Below are positions 12,688-25,186 of a stretch of 64,000 nucleotides of DNA, one piece after another. The position numbers and the translations under genes are program-made. The DNA is from Zonotrichia leucophrys gambelii. Its lineage: Eukaryota; Chordata; Aves; Passeriformes; Passerellidae. The stretch covers positions 71,255,216-71,319,215 of the forward strand of contig NC_088171.1 of NCBI RefSeq assembly GCF_028769735.1. The letters are read 5' to 3'. The stretch's first letter is position 1. Each line of letters opens with the position of its first letter. The notes under the pieces were generated by a model that had not been told where the DNA came from, searched no databases, and saw nothing but the letters and a program-made list of their open reading frames with translations.

Positions 12688-13012
12688 ATTTTTTTTCTAA
12701 TATGCATAAGATTGAATATTTGTTTTTATTATATTTCTAGAGTCCCAGCTCTCAGCTGTCCTATCCTCTATCACATCAGGGACAGTCCCATACCTTCTGG
12801 GTGGTTTTCTCGCATGCACCTCTTCACAGCAGTATTTGTTCCTGCTCCTCCAAAGCTCTCCCTGACCAGCCAGGCCACCCCCTTTTATCCCAGTTAGCTT
12901 CATGAGCCACAACTGCTGCCCAATTAAGGACATCGCAGCTGCAGCCCATTTAGAACAACTAGGATTGGGGCAAGGCCACTTATACAATACATATATTTTA
13001 CTAGGACTCCTA
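12688..13012 (-). mobile_element. LTR-like insertion inside a CR1
   Basis: This roughly 325-bp block splits the CR1 3' region, with CR1 sequence recognisable on both sides. Read on the minus strand it has the layout of an LTR: an upstream half, a TATA-like GGGATAAAAGG (about 12882-12892), and an AATAAAAACA polyadenylation-like signal (near 12716-12727). A target-site duplication is not obvious, and about 15 bases of the expected CR1 sequence are missing at the junction. It is younger than the CR1 it enters. The family assignment is uncertain. Confidence 0.5.
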
Positions 13013-13226
13013 CTATAAATATTAGTAAAAATTTATTCACTGAAAGGGCAATCAGGCATTGGAACAGGCTGCCCAGGAAAATGGTGGGGTCGCCATCCCT
13101 AGAAATATTCAAAAGACATGTGAATGTGGCACTTGGGAATGTGTTTTAGCAGTGGGCTTGGCGCTGCTGTGTTAACAGCTGGAGTCAATGACCTTTGAGG
13201 TCTTTTCAAACCTAAATAATTCTATG
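13013..13226 (+). mobile_element. CR1 LINE 3' end (right part of split copy)
   Basis: CR1 resumes with ATATTAGTAAAAATTTATTCACTGAAAGGGCAATCAGGCATTGGAACAGGCTGCCCAGG-like sequence. It continues through the canonical GGTGGGGTCGCCATCCCTAGAAATATTCAAAAGAC and ends with GGTCTTTTCAAACCTAAATAATTCTATGA. The terminal ATTCTATG-type octamer marks the 3' end. This half and 11760-12687 are one insertion interrupted by the LTR-like block. Confidence 0.85.
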
Positions 13227-13426
13227 AGTCCATGAAGTTGTGCATCTGGAAGTGTGAAGTTATCACTTTTAAAAACACCATGCAAAGTGGTTACTTTGTG
13301 TGTTACCTGGCAAAACACTTGCAGCCAGAATGCAGCACCAGGAAGTGTGTGCTACTGAAGGAAGTTCAGCTCACTGGGAACTGCAAAACAGGGCCAGCTT
13401 TGGTTTCTGTTTGGTTTCTTTGAAAA

Positions 13427-13740
13427 TGTTGTTCCATTCCCACCAATGGGAGCTCCACTAGGACCTGCATATTGGGGCTGAACTCTTGGTAATAGAATAA
13501 TGGGAATGGTTGGCAGTGACACGGAGATCTAAAAGCACTCTGGAGTACTCACTCCAATCTCTTCCATTCACATGGTGGTGCGCCATAAAAGACTGTGCTT
13601 TTGAGTTTTGGATTTGCATAGCTCTTCTGTAAATTTTATACTCCATTTAGCTTTCTGTCCTGTAATAAACTTTGGATTTTATTACTGCTGTGTTGTTTTA
13701 TGTTGTTGATCCACTAAAAAGAGCCTAAGTGGCAGAGCAT
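13427..13740 (+). mobile_element. Possible solo LTR
   Basis: The block contains a TATA-like CCATAAAAGA (13583-13592) followed about 75 bp later by a CTGTAATAAAC polyadenylation-like signal (13660-13670) and a T-rich tail. This is the spacing seen in avian LTRs. The ends (TG at 13427, CA near 13740) are guesses and I found no target-site duplication. It could be ordinary intronic sequence. Confidence 0.25.
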
Positions 13741-13884
13741 GAACTGGTTGTAGTGTAACGTAAATTAGCAGTGTGTTGAAAATGCTTCAAAATTCCAGTG
13801 GGACCACAACAAAAATGGGGACAAAAACATATTAGCGTTGCTGCTTCGGTGGAATTGAGAACCTTTAAGGAAACCTGCTTTTTC

Positions 13885-14040
13885 CATCCTTTCTGGAGGG
13901 TTAGAGCGCGTTCAGAGTGAGTTGGATGTAAGCCGGCTCCGGTGCTTTGCCTCCTGCCGGGTCCTGCAGCGGCCTCTGGCGGCGGTCCCGGGGCTCTGCA
14001 GCGCCCGCCTCTGCCTTTCTCTTCCCAAACTCATTTCTGC
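13885..14040 (+). other. Secondary GC-rich patch in PIGN 5' region
   Basis: A short segment with clustered CpG and CGGC/GGCGG motifs stands out from AT-rich flanks. It contains TGCCGGGTCCTGCAGCGGCC- and GGCGGCGGTCCCGGGG-like sequence. A 76-codon frame runs through it but has no recognisable homology. It could be a non-coding exon, a small regulatory element, or the remnant of a GC-rich insertion. Confidence 0.3.
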
Positions 14041-17000
14041 CCACTTCTCCGTGCCACTAAGGACTAACTTTTTTCACTCTTCCACGCTGAAAATCGATGT
14101 AAAAGCGTCCCATTGGTTCCGTGCTTTGGAAGAGGCTTGTTTGGGTTTGTGAAAGTTAGTTAAATATTTACAGATGTCACCCGATTGCTCCAAAATAATT
14201 GATGGATGGCTGGGAAAAAGCTGTCTTCGTTGAAATGTGTATTCCAGGAATAAAGAGTGTAGGTAGAAAAATGTGCTTGTAACAATATGCTTAGAAGAGT
14301 TTATGTGCCAAAGGGGTATTGTTCTGAGAAACCAGAGAATAAAACCTGATAGTGCCTCAGAGGATGTGCGAGGCAGAAAAAGCTGCATGAGTTCTGGAAA
14401 TGGAGCATTATATAGGTCTATGAGGCAGACAGCTGCGAGTTAATTATTCAGTAGTCATTCTAAGAGAGGCAGATTGTTCATCAAGCTGCTTTGTCTTTTA
14501 GTGGAGTTGCTGTCTCCTTCTAACTTTTAAAGGATTTGAGCTCTGTGTCTGAAGAACAACATATCTAAATATATCTCAGACAGCTAAGAGTCCAAAATAC
14601 ATGGGCTTGTACAAAAAAAATCTGAAGAGTCTTTTTTTGGAAGGGGTGGTGTAAACATTTTTTTCAGTCTATGCATGTTTTGTTTTACGAACTTGTAAAT
14701 TTATGATCCTTGAGCTGAAAAATTAGTAGAAAAAAATTTGTTTTTACTGTGTTGATTTTGGTAGGCGTGTTAAATCTTGAGATAATGCCTGAGAGTTTAA
14801 TGAACTGAAACATATGAGCAGTTTCAGGTTCCCTCTGTTGTTTGGTGGGGTCATGGGTGGGTAAAGTGTTCTTTCTTTCTGCACTACCCTGGTGCAGTGT
14901 CAGCCATTCTCTCACCCACTGAACACACAGTTTAAGCCAAGCTTTAAGGAGGTTTCTGTCTCAGCTCCCACAGCCAAAGTTAATTTCATTCAAGTAAATT
15001 AATTCTATTAGGTACATACTGGGGCTTTTTTCTGTGCTGAATGCTTGAAGTAGATGAATTAATGTGTTCAAGTGGGTCCTATAAGGAAATAGGGGAGCTT
15101 TTTTAATCTGATTGGGGTCCCAATTAGGGCACAGAGAACAAAATGATGGAGACCTATCTGAAGAAAATCTGATTTCTACTTTAAAATAATGCTCATCTGT
15201 GAGTTCTACCAACACTTGCTTAAGTTTTCTTCTAAAAGTGAGCTGCCTGAAAGAGTCTTTGTCTATATGTTTGTTGAAGGGTGACTTTTGCCTCCTTTCA
15301 AAAGAAACTTGATGGCAATTATGATTTTTATGTTTGCTTTTAGACCTTAAAAATGAATTTTAGTGCTTTGTTAACTCTAACCTCTAAAATATTTTTATGT
15401 TTTGTGGGAGCCACATAATGAAGATGTTGAGACACATAATGTTGGTAGCTTGTACTTAAAGACCTCTGCCACGTCTCTGAAATTGTATCTGTCCATTCCA
15501 GTTTCAAGGGAATGTTTTTTAATGAGAACAGCCTGTAACTATCAGTAGTTAATGGTTCCTTGTGTGTTACATTCAGATGTAGCTTTGCCCAGAAAAAAAC
15601 TACTTTATAAGGGTTTGTTAAATTGGGATTTTAAGTAAAGTAGTACAGCAGTGTGAATGGGCACTTGGAAATATTTTCATCGTCACCAAAAATGTGATAA
15701 TGACCCATGATATCAGGTGAAGACCTGAATTAAACAAAACATCCCCCCAAAATCCCTTTGGATTCAAGTTTGGCTGTGTTTTTCTACCTCCAAAACTGCT
15801 GTTTTGAAGTGTTACTGTGAACACTGGGTATTTGGGAAACCTACCATCACAAAAAGACATCAAACACACTAAGAGCCTAAGGAGTATTTTAGAAAACTTG
15901 TTCAGGCTTTTTATGTGTATATTTATGGCTTTGTGAGAATGAATATGTAAGGAAAAATTGCTGTTACAGTTGAGTGAGGATTTATAAACTGTGAATCAAA
16001 GACATGACCTTTTAGACACTGCAAACACTTGAGTATTGAATTACTTGGGCCTTGTTCATAGCCTGGAGGATGGAGCACATTGGCTGGGCTGTAGGCTGCC
16101 CAGAAAGGTGTTGCAGAGGCTCTGAGATGGGTGCCTGACCCTGCCTGACCGTGGTGAGGGACAGGAGAGGTGGGGAAGGGAAGCTGCTCTGTGCTTTTGC
16201 TGTCTGCTTCACGTTATTCCTCTTCAATTTAGTATTTGCACAGTTTTGGACAAAAAAATTCAGCATTTTTTTCCTTATATGGCCTGCTGACTACAACTAA
16301 TGTGGGATACAGGCTTCAGAGAATTAAGGAGTCTGAGGACATGCTTTGAGCATGCTGAGTTAGGTCTTTTGTTGGGAGGAGATGGCATCCTGTCCTGCTG
16401 CCAACAGAGAGGTTTGTCTTGGGAATTCAGGGAACTAAACTACAGCAAAGTCATCTTTATTCTTCCTGGTTTTTTTCCCTTTCTTGAGGTTATTTTCAAT
16501 TGAATTCATTCTCTAGAATGCTTAACTATCCAGTTGTACACCTGGCTGTGCCAGCCCAAGGAAGAGATTTGCCTTGGGAATAAGTGGGCAGGAGCACAGG
16601 AGGGCAGGGCAGCTCTCTGCAGCTGTACTGGCTTGTTTTTTCTTGAGTATTCCTAACTGTGAAAGCCTCTTGTTCTGCTAACTGCTACCCCCATGACAGC
16701 TGTTATTGTATAAAAGATATTTGATAAAATATATTTGCCTTGCTGGTCCCAAGTATTTTGGAAAATATGTTTTTAGTTGCAAACAAGTTTTTATAGGTGG
16801 CAGGGTACAAGTGAATAACTGATACCCAGATCACCTCAAATATGAGAACTGGGGAGTTGTTGCCCATCTGTAGGTTTGTGGGTTTCTAGCAGTTTTTGGT
16901 TTGTCTTCTGAGCTCTCTTTTTCTCTTCAGTGGTTCTGTTGCTGTCATTTGCTGAAAGAGTTAGACTGCTGGGGAATTTTCACTTTAAATCAGCAGTTCC

Positions 17001-17459
17001 CTGTATGGCAAAGAAGCAGAACACAGATTGTTCGAAGACATAATTTTCTGTTTCCATTAATTATTAGACTGAGTCAGCAGCTGAAAAATAAAGGTGTCTT
17101 ATACAAATGAAAAGTGGCTTGGCTTTGTAATAAAAACAAATCAAGCTCACAGGGCTTCAGCAGAGGGTGTTTGCAAGTTGATATATCATAAATGCTGATG
17201 AATGTTAACTACTCGGTTAGTGGAGGCCAATGTAGGAGCACAGAGAACTTTGTACTAAAGTGAAGGCCAATATTTCAGGCTGCAGTAATGGATAAGTTCA
17301 GTGACATTTTGAGTCCTGTGGGAGCTTAGGGAAATGTTTCCTTTGTGAACAGCTTGCAAGTTTGGCTGCTGGCGGAAGAGTTAAAGAGAAGGTGATTCCT
17401 TTGCATAGAGATTTCTTACTGCACCTCAAATTATCCTTGTACAAATACTGTGCATGTTG

Positions 17460-17830
17460 CTGAAGGACACGAGAGAACACAAGCACACCATTACTCAAGG
17501 TGAAGGGAAAAAAGGGAAGTTTTATTCTCTGACTCCAATATTTATAGTTTTACAAAAGTGACAGTGGATTGGAAGGTGACATTGACATCTCTGCAATGAC
17601 ACTGGTCAAACTAACAGTCTATCAACTCTCTCCTCCTCCATAAAGGAATGAAAAACAATGAGTTATTTACAGAAAGTGTGTGAGAGAATTCACTACAAGA
17701 ATGTCAACATCAGAAGACTTAGAAAATCTTAAAAAACTAGAGTGACACTGTGCGTGCTTGTGTTATGACTTGATGCTCTTTTAAAGGAGGCATAATCCAT
17801 CCTTTTTATCATTTTTCTACACTTTACACC
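17460..17830 (-). mobile_element. Solo LTR, antisense to PIGN
   Basis: On the minus strand the block begins near TGTAAAGTGTAG (17830) and contains a TATA-like TATAAATATT (17537-17546 on the plus strand as its complement) and an AATAAA signal (complement at 17521-17526). It ends with GTCCTTCA at 17460. The TATA to poly-A spacing is about 15 bp, typical of compact avian LTRs with a very short R region. No coding sequence accompanies it. The ends are approximate and no clean target-site duplication was seen. Confidence 0.5.
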
Positions 17831-17849
17831 CTGACTGTTGCAGTTCTTT

Positions 17850-18040
17850 CAGGCCAGGAGGGCTGGGATGTGCCGGGATTCTGTGTGCGGTGGCGCCGGG
17901 CGCGGTGCAGGACCCTGGAGAGCGCCGGGCGCTGGGAGAGCTCCGAGCCGTGCCCGCGCTCCTGCTCCTCCTTCAGAGGAAGTTTTGTTCGCAGTGGGGA
18001 GCTTAGCTCGCCTCTGGCCGTGTCAGCCTTGTCTGGCACG
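17850..18040. other. GC-rich, CpG-containing patch
   Basis: A segment dense in CpG (GTGGCGCCGGGCGCGGTGC, GAGCGCCGGGCGCTGG) lies directly beside an antisense solo LTR, in otherwise AT-rich sequence. It ends at a possible donor (TAAAG|GTATAG near 18045). A 123-codon frame spans it but has a low-complexity composition and no family match. It could be an alternative first exon or promoter of PIGN, an antisense transcript start, or part of an unrecognised insertion. Confidence 0.35.
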
Positions 18041-18086
18041 TAAAGGTATAGAAAATACATTTACCAGCCAAACAAGGCTGACACGG
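18018..18086. repeat. Inverted repeat, 20-bp arms
   Basis: The left arm 18018-18037 (CCGTGTCAGCCTTGTCTGGC) and right arm 18067-18086 (GCCAAACAAGGCTGACACGG) are reverse complements at 19 of 20 positions. The single mismatch would be a G:U or A:C pair depending on strand. A 29-base AT-rich spacer separates them. Transcribed, this would form a stable stem-loop. It lies at the right border of the GC-rich patch. Confidence 0.8.
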
Positions 18087-18241
18087 AACAACGAGAAAAG
18101 AGTCTGGGAGGAAATGAGGTGCAGCGCAAAGGACCAGAACAGGCCAAACCCAAGCTCACGGATGCTGCAAAAGCAGGGGAAAAAATCAAGGAGGAAGACA
18201 CAGCTTTGATGGGGAAGATATGAGAGACATGGCATGGATAC

Positions 18242-18257
18242 CGAAAAAAAAAAAAAA
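18242..18257 (+). repeat. Poly-A run
   Basis: An uninterrupted A tract of about 15 bases follows ACCG. It might be the tail of a small retrotransposed sequence, but what precedes it is not a repeat I can name. Confidence 0.5.
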
Positions 18258-18537
18258 AGGTGAAAGCCTCTTTGCCAAAGTGAAAGCCATCAAAAGGCAT
18301 GGGATGCCATGAAGTGCAGGGACGTGCACCAAAGCTTTCCAAAATTGATTCCTATTGAAATGCTGGAAACAGAAAAGAAGGACTTACAAGCACTCTGGAA
18401 TGGAGATACGATCAAAGTAAAGGTAAAAATGTAGATTATGCTGGCCGGTTGAATAGTGTTCAGCTACACGTTATGGTCAACTTGCTAGCATAACTAAGTA
18501 ATACTTTTGAACCCAGAAAGTTCTGAAGTCTATCACT

Positions 18538-18606
18538 AAAAAAAAAAAAAAACCAAAAAAACCCCAACAAAACAAAACAAAAAAACCCACAAAAAACCCC
18601 CCCAAC
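18538..18606 (+). repeat. A-rich/C-rich low-complexity tract
   Basis: A poly-A run passes into AACCCC/AAACAAAAC-type sequence and ends in a C7 run. It is a simple-sequence tract of the kind common in bird introns. Confidence 0.65.
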
Positions 18607-20121
18607 TTTTGTAAAGGTGGGAAACTACAAATAATTGATTCTTTGGCTGCTTCTTATCAAAGTATTATTCTATGCTTGCAAGATGTGGTCTCTTTTTTTC
18701 CTTCAAACTGAAGCTTTTGGTAAATTTGCATTCAGAGGCTCATGTGTAAGATCCAACAGATGTGCTTGTTGCTGTATGGCATAATTCTTGTTTATTTGTA
18801 ATGGTTGCTCTCAGTAAGCAAATGTGACTTAGTAGAAGCAAAACAACTTCTGCCAACTTTTTAAAACCTTCGTTATTCATACTAGCTTCTCTAGAGCATA
18901 CATAAAGCACTATTTGTTTGGTTTTTTGGTGTTTTTTTTTTTTGTTAAAGGGTATTTTTTTCCTCTGTGTGTATCTATAACACATTTGCAAACTAGTTTT
19001 GCAAGAGTGTAGCTGAAAGTTATTTTTTTTCATCCTCATCCCTGTGTGTTAGGTTAATATTTATTGTATGATCCTTGCCCCTTTGTTGTTAAAGGGCAGA
19101 ACTGTTATGCTTGTATTGGGACTTCTGCTTTATTGTGTATTTTTATTGCAAATGGCTTTTAAAATACCCCAGGGGGCCTTCAGCCTTGGTTTGTGAGGGA
19201 GGGCTCCAGTAAGACAGAAGATTGCTGTGGCAAGCTGCCTTCCATGTGCTTGTCTTCTCTTAAGTGCCACTTGTCCCTTGACCCTGACCTGTGAAAACTG
19301 GTAGGATGTGTTTTATTAGACACTGTCAGGCTGATATTCTTTCCCCAAAAGTGCCCCTTTCTTGAGGTTATTTTCAATTGAATATAAAACTTTTAATATG
19401 AAGAATCTGTCTACAAAATCTCCAAGCAGGTTAAGGAAAAAAAACAGTGACAGGAAAGCATTCTTGTTTTATTCAAGAATGCAGAAATCTGAGGGAATCT
19501 ACTACTTTTGGTGGTACAAAAAAGAATTAAACAGTCCATATTGAGATGAAAAAGAAAAAATGCAGTATCACAGTGATGTTTGAAGAAGACTTGCTGGTAG
19601 GGTATTGCTGAATGACTTAGAAGTCAAGAAATATGCAAGAGGATTTGCAGATACCTCCTGAGACCCTGCATAGGTCCTCCAAATGCTGTTACCCAGTGAA
19701 ATAATTCACAGCAAGATCACACAGGGTTTCTCATTGTTGGATTTTGTTTTTTGTGAGTTCTGAATTTTCAGCTGCATGCATCCTGAGTGAATGTAATGCT
19801 AAATTTCTACTCTATATTTTGCCTGCCCTTGGCTAACAAATGGTACAAAAGGGTGGTGCTCTTGTTTTCTCTTTCATGCCTCAAAAATGTAATTGTTTCT
19901 TAATGAAGTGCTCTTGTTCTCTTTATTACTGCTGTCCCATTGTCAGTGTTCTCAGGTATGGGCTTTTTTCCTGGGAAAATTGTGGATCCAGTTTCCCACG
20001 TTTAAGGATAATTCAGAGAAAATTGCATAGGCTGACACTGGGGTGACAGCCTTGCAGTGCGTTCAAGTATTGGAGCACTTGATGTTTCAATGATGCTTTG
20101 CAGGCCATAGTCAAATTTCTC

Positions 20122-20404
20122 TGTAGGGGGATAGAATATAAGGAGATAAAGAAGGTGTAGAAAGTAATCTTGCCCCTAAGGAGTTTCAGCTGGGCCAGTT
20201 AGCAAAGATTAGGAGCAGGCCTGACTTTAACAGGCCACAGGTGTAACCAGTGAGAAGAAGAATGCTACAAAAGAGTGGGGTGGCTGCTTTGTGAAGAAGA
20301 AAGGGTCAGTGCTCTGAGGAGCTGCCCATGAGAAACACCAAGAAGGTATGGAACTTTTGTGATAAGAGACAACAGTATGGAACCCCTGCAATAAGAGGAG
20401 AACA
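20122..20404 (+). mobile_element. LTR-like dispersed repeat, copy 1
   Basis: The 283-bp block starts TGTAGGGGG and ends GAGAACA, and is flanked on both sides by TTTCTC (20116-20121 and 20405-20410), which would be a 6-bp target-site duplication. A second copy lies at 46090-46400 in the same orientation. Shared stretches include CCCCTAAGGAGTTTCAGCTG, GGTCAGTGCTCTGAGGAGCTG and CATGAGAAACACCAAGAAGG. Copy 1 lacks 30 bp present in copy 2. The TG/CA ends and direct flank suggest a solo LTR. However, similarity to copy 2 seems to continue a few bases into TTTCTCCC, so the duplication may be coincidental. Confidence 0.6.
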
Positions 20405-23400
20405 TTTCTCCCTGAAATATTCTGGCATGAGAGACTTTTCTAGGCAGACAGAATAATTTTGATTATCAAGTGATGTTTAAAAGAAAGTGAAGTATTCTTT
20501 GAGCTCTTTGCCTTAGGATTGGGTGTGCTTTACTGAACCACATTTAAAATTTAAAACAGTTGTCATTTGTTATTATAATCTCTAAAATACTCAGTGAAGG
20601 TGTTGAACATAAAATAATTTTAAGCAGATGGTTTGAATTACAAAAGCCACTTCAGTGCCAGAGCAAGTGGAAATACTGTAGTTATAGTTTCATTGTCTGT
20701 CTGGCAGAGTATGTTATACTTCAATAGAGAAAGAAAACGAAAATTTGGGGAGGAGGAAAAGGGAATTTATCATTTTCCTACTTCATACATGATGAAGTCA
20801 AGATGAGGGTTTGGGGTTTCCTATGCTCAAGTGGTGAGCGAAAATATGAGAGTTACTCAGAACTAGCAGGTACAGCTCTTGTGTAAATTACAGCCTTGTG
20901 CAGTCAGTATGTGTGGGCTGTGACGGCAGGAATGACTTGAGTGCATTTCCTGACTGGTGTGGCTCTTTAAAAATCTAAATTAGTGAAAGAATAGGGTAGG
21001 GACTGCTAACCACCACCTTTGGAGCTGACATATCATGCAAAGTACTGTCAGACCACCCAACTTCCATTTGCTCCTCTGCCCTTAGAAAAGGATAATGTTT
21101 TAATGTGTAGACAAACTGTACAGTCCCAACTTGGGCTGTTAAATTACAAAAAACCACAACACTGTTTAATTGAAATATATTAGCCAGAAGCACAGCAGAC
21201 ATTCTTGTCTATTAATATTTTCTGTAGAAGATAAGGCCACTGATGCTTATTGAAAATGCATTTTCTTTATTTTAATCAACAGACTTGATGGTATTAGTGA
21301 AGCATGGCCCCCTCTGAAAGAAATTACTAATGTACCTTGAGCTCCTTGTTTTGACACTTCATTGTCCTTAAGAAAATATTCCTGCCAATGGGAGGAAACA
21401 CACTATTTTGTGTTTCATTGTATATTTAGAGAAAGAAAAATATAAAAGGGAATTGTTACATTTTGTATGAAGAGCTGTATTGTGTTGCAGTACAAGTATG
21501 GTTTTCTTTGCTTTATAAATAATGCTGAGAGATGATAACTTCAGAGGCAATGCAACTTAGATGTAGATTACTTGGGGAAAATGAGTGCTGCATTTAATTA
21601 TGTCAGCCTTCCTGTTAATTGTTGAGGAACCTGATCCAGCCTGGTGCTGTGGATGTGGCTTCTATGGCATCCAAAAGAAAGTTCAGAAAAAAAACATTCT
21701 TGGCAACAAATTACAGATGAACTTGAAAAGAGGGAAAAGCTCATGAGAAGAAGAGTTGCTCTTGGGTGGCTCATTGCAGCTCTCTTGCTCCCCTGCCACC
21801 ATCACAGTCTGGGTGTTTTAGTCTTTGCACTGATGTGGCTGCTGGAGAGGAGCTTGTGGCTAATAGCAGGGGTTATGTTTATTGTTTTGATAGGTGTGAA
21901 TACAAAGAAAGAAAGGGTCTCTTCATCCTGTTTGTCACCAGCTGGGAGCTTCTCACTGAGAATTCAGAGTGAGGAGAGAGTACCACCAAAAACCCTTCTC
22001 TAATCTGCATGTATCACTTGATTCTGGAAAAGTAATTAATTGCAGTCAAAAGGTCCTTGCTGCTTTTCTTTCTTTAATCTCCTAGACTTTAGGAAGGGTG
22101 TCTGCTGGTTCTGCCTTGCTGTCTCTCAGATCACTCTCACCCGTGCATCTTCCCACTCTCTTCTCTGCTCCTCTGCAACATCCAAAGACGTGAGAAGCTC
22201 TGAAGTCTCCTGGAGCCCCCTGCATCACCTTGGCCCTGCTCATTTTTTACTTCCTCCATGTGAACAACTTGCATTTAACAGGCAGTGAGTAGCTTAGTGG
22301 ATCTTTAGTACTTTCCTGTTCAGGATCTGAAAAGAATCTTTAAAAATCCACATCAGCTTTGTGATTTTGTCTCCAAATTGTTTGAACAAAACTATTTTAT
22401 TGGAATAGTTTAAGGTCTGGCATACTGGGGGATGGACAGTATCATTATTGGCTCTGTATAGTTTAGGAGATGGTGACAGAAGGGGGGAAATGTAGAAAGA
22501 AAGGAATATAAATTAGAGCCTGATATATAGCTTACTAGTTGGGCTGAGTCTATAGAGGAGGCGACTTGGCTGTCTGAACTGCTAGCATTCTAGGATTCTG
22601 TTGTGGCAAGCGATGTGTTTGGGTGAGCAGTAAGAAATGGCACATGGCAAATAGGTTGCAACGTGCTTCTCTTATCTACAGGACTCAGTGTCTTTCCTCT
22701 TGGTGTGACAGAAGAGAGTAATGCAGCCACAACTTGAGCAAAGCTTGTATTTTGCCCTGTGAGAACAAAAACTGTGGAAGGTACTGCACTAAGGGATTGC
22801 CTGAGAAAATATCACAGGACACAAAAATATTGAGATGTCTTTGGCTCAAGTTTTCTTGACAGAAAGATATAAGATGTATTTTCAAGCAGTGGTTTGTTTA
22901 TCCCCATTTTGGATGGCCAGACACCTGAGGGCAGAGATGTTTTGGCACTAGTCATAAGTACTTAGCTATGGCTCCTCAGCCTCAAAAGTGTGTATGCTTA
23001 AACATTTCTGTTCTTCTCTCATCAGGCTGTGCCTTTTGCTTTTTCTTATAAGCTAGTGCTTAATCCAGCTTTTCCTTTTATCCTGGTTATTTTTTCCTTG
23101 TGAGGAATAAGTTGTTATTGAAATTGTTATCCTTATTGTTTCCATGCCTTTCGAGCTATCTTGAACAGTCGAGCACCAGGCTCTGTAGAGAAATTTGCAT
23201 TCAGCTGGGTGCAATTAGGAGCTTTCCGGAGCCTCTGTACCTGTGGGAAACTGTCTGTAAGCTTGAGGACAGAATATTGTTCACAACCTTGTGTTTCAGT
23301 GATGACACCAAGTCCTGCATTCAAGGAGCAGGGTCAGCTGAGGTAGAGGCAGAAGGGAGGGATGTGGCAGGAGCAGGTGCTTTGGGAGCTGCCTGTCTGG

Positions 23401-25186
23401 AAACCTTGTGATGATGTTGAGCAGTAGGATATGCTGGGCCCAGATAAATGTTTTGGTGTAACGTAATCAAACTGTGGTTGCAAAAGAAATACTCTTTTCC
23501 TTTTTTTCTTTTCTCACTAATTCTATAGATGCTATAGTCTAAGCATTACGTTTGAATTGTGTTGATTGAACTCTTCTGTTTGCAAAGACAGGGCTAGGGA
23601 GAGTTAAAAGCAAAGAGAATTAGCCAGTGCAGAAAACAGACTAGGTTACTAATACTTTAATTAGAAGAACATTAGAATATGTTAAGCTGTGGAAGTGTAG
23701 CACTGGGAGCATACAACAAGTAGAAGTAACAGCTTTCTTTAGTAGGGTGTTTAGTCTCATCAGTTTAAGGCATGAGTCGTTCATATTTTCTTATCAAGCA
23801 CAACTGCATCAAAAGTAAAAGCCCTGTGGAAAATAGAACTGATTGGATAAAATAAGCTCTGGCACTGAACTTAGTGGTATTTCTGTGATTATGATTTCAT
23901 ATATTTAAATTGGTGCAGGAACCCTGAATACTTAAAAAATAAACAAACTGATATTTACAGATATTCCAAATCTCTTGGAATCTCACTTGTAGACATAAAA
24001 GTAAGTTCCTGGTTAACAAAAAGTTTTTGTTTATTAAAGTGTGACTACTACATGTCTCTTTGAAGTGCTTGAGTGTTTTATCTCCATTTTTTACTTAATT
24101 TTCTCTCCAAATATCTCAAACGAGAAATTGCTGTAGTAATGTTTCAGATTAGAGTTGGAGTTGTTGCATCTGTGTTTCAGTAAGGAAAATGGGTGGGATT
24201 TGAAGTTATGTTTAAGTTGCATGCTGATCTGAATTTTCTTTAGGTTAGTAAGTAATATTGTGTATTATCTTTCAAATCTTTTTTTAGTGTGTTTCTTTTT
24301 TTTCCGCTCGTTTTCCTGGCCTTTTATGTTTTTGCTTTAAAAAACTCCTTTCAGAGTTAAGGTTATGTGGTAATGAAGCCTTTTATCCTTATTTGGTAGG
24401 AGTGGTAGATTTACCATATGGTGGCTGCCTGTGTCTGTTTAGCTACTGGAAGTCTGAAAGTAACAAGATAAACTTAATAATTATATTGTCATTGAGAAGC
24501 TCTAACTAAATTCTTAAACAAACTGTTTCTTTTGGAGAGGGGTGTGTATTTATATAGGTAGTCTGAACCTTCCGGGCTGTTAAGAGCATCTGTTTCTTAA
24601 TTGGTGAATGGAGGTGATGTTTGGCTAAGGTGGATAATTAGCTAATATTTAAATAACTAAGCAGCTTGGACAGCACTAATAATCTTTTGAAAGAACTGAG
24701 CCACATTCAGGCTCAGGTCCCATACTTAGCTCAGCTAATATTCATATTTACTTCCTACTTTACTTAAATAATTACATATTTACTTAGGAGGCATTGCATG
24801 AACCCCACAGCACGCTTGGCAAACATGGACGTTTTCCAGTGTACGTGTTATTAAGCATATTTCTGTCTCTAATATGACATCACAGGATGACAGGGAAGGA
24901 AAAAAACCACTCAAAAAGGGAATATAATAATTCCTGAAACATAATTCTTCAGCTGTTGTGCTTTTGCCACTTGTTTTAGAAGAGGAATAGCATTCTGTGC
25001 TCAGCACAGCATCTTTGTTCTTTTAAAAGAAGGTTTTGGTTTCTAGGCAGGGTATAATGAGCCCAGATTTGATGCCAAACTTGGAGGAAAAAAAAAGCAG
25101 TGCTGGATGGATGTTTATCATAGGATGGCTTTCTCTTGGCTGTCTGGCTTGTATTTACCTGAACAGACTTCAACTCTGTGGTGCAG

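Noticed and set aside
21644..22003. A 119-codon plus-strand frame with hydrophobic stretches
   Set aside because: No splice context, family similarity or coding composition; hydrophobic runs arise easily from T-rich intronic DNA.
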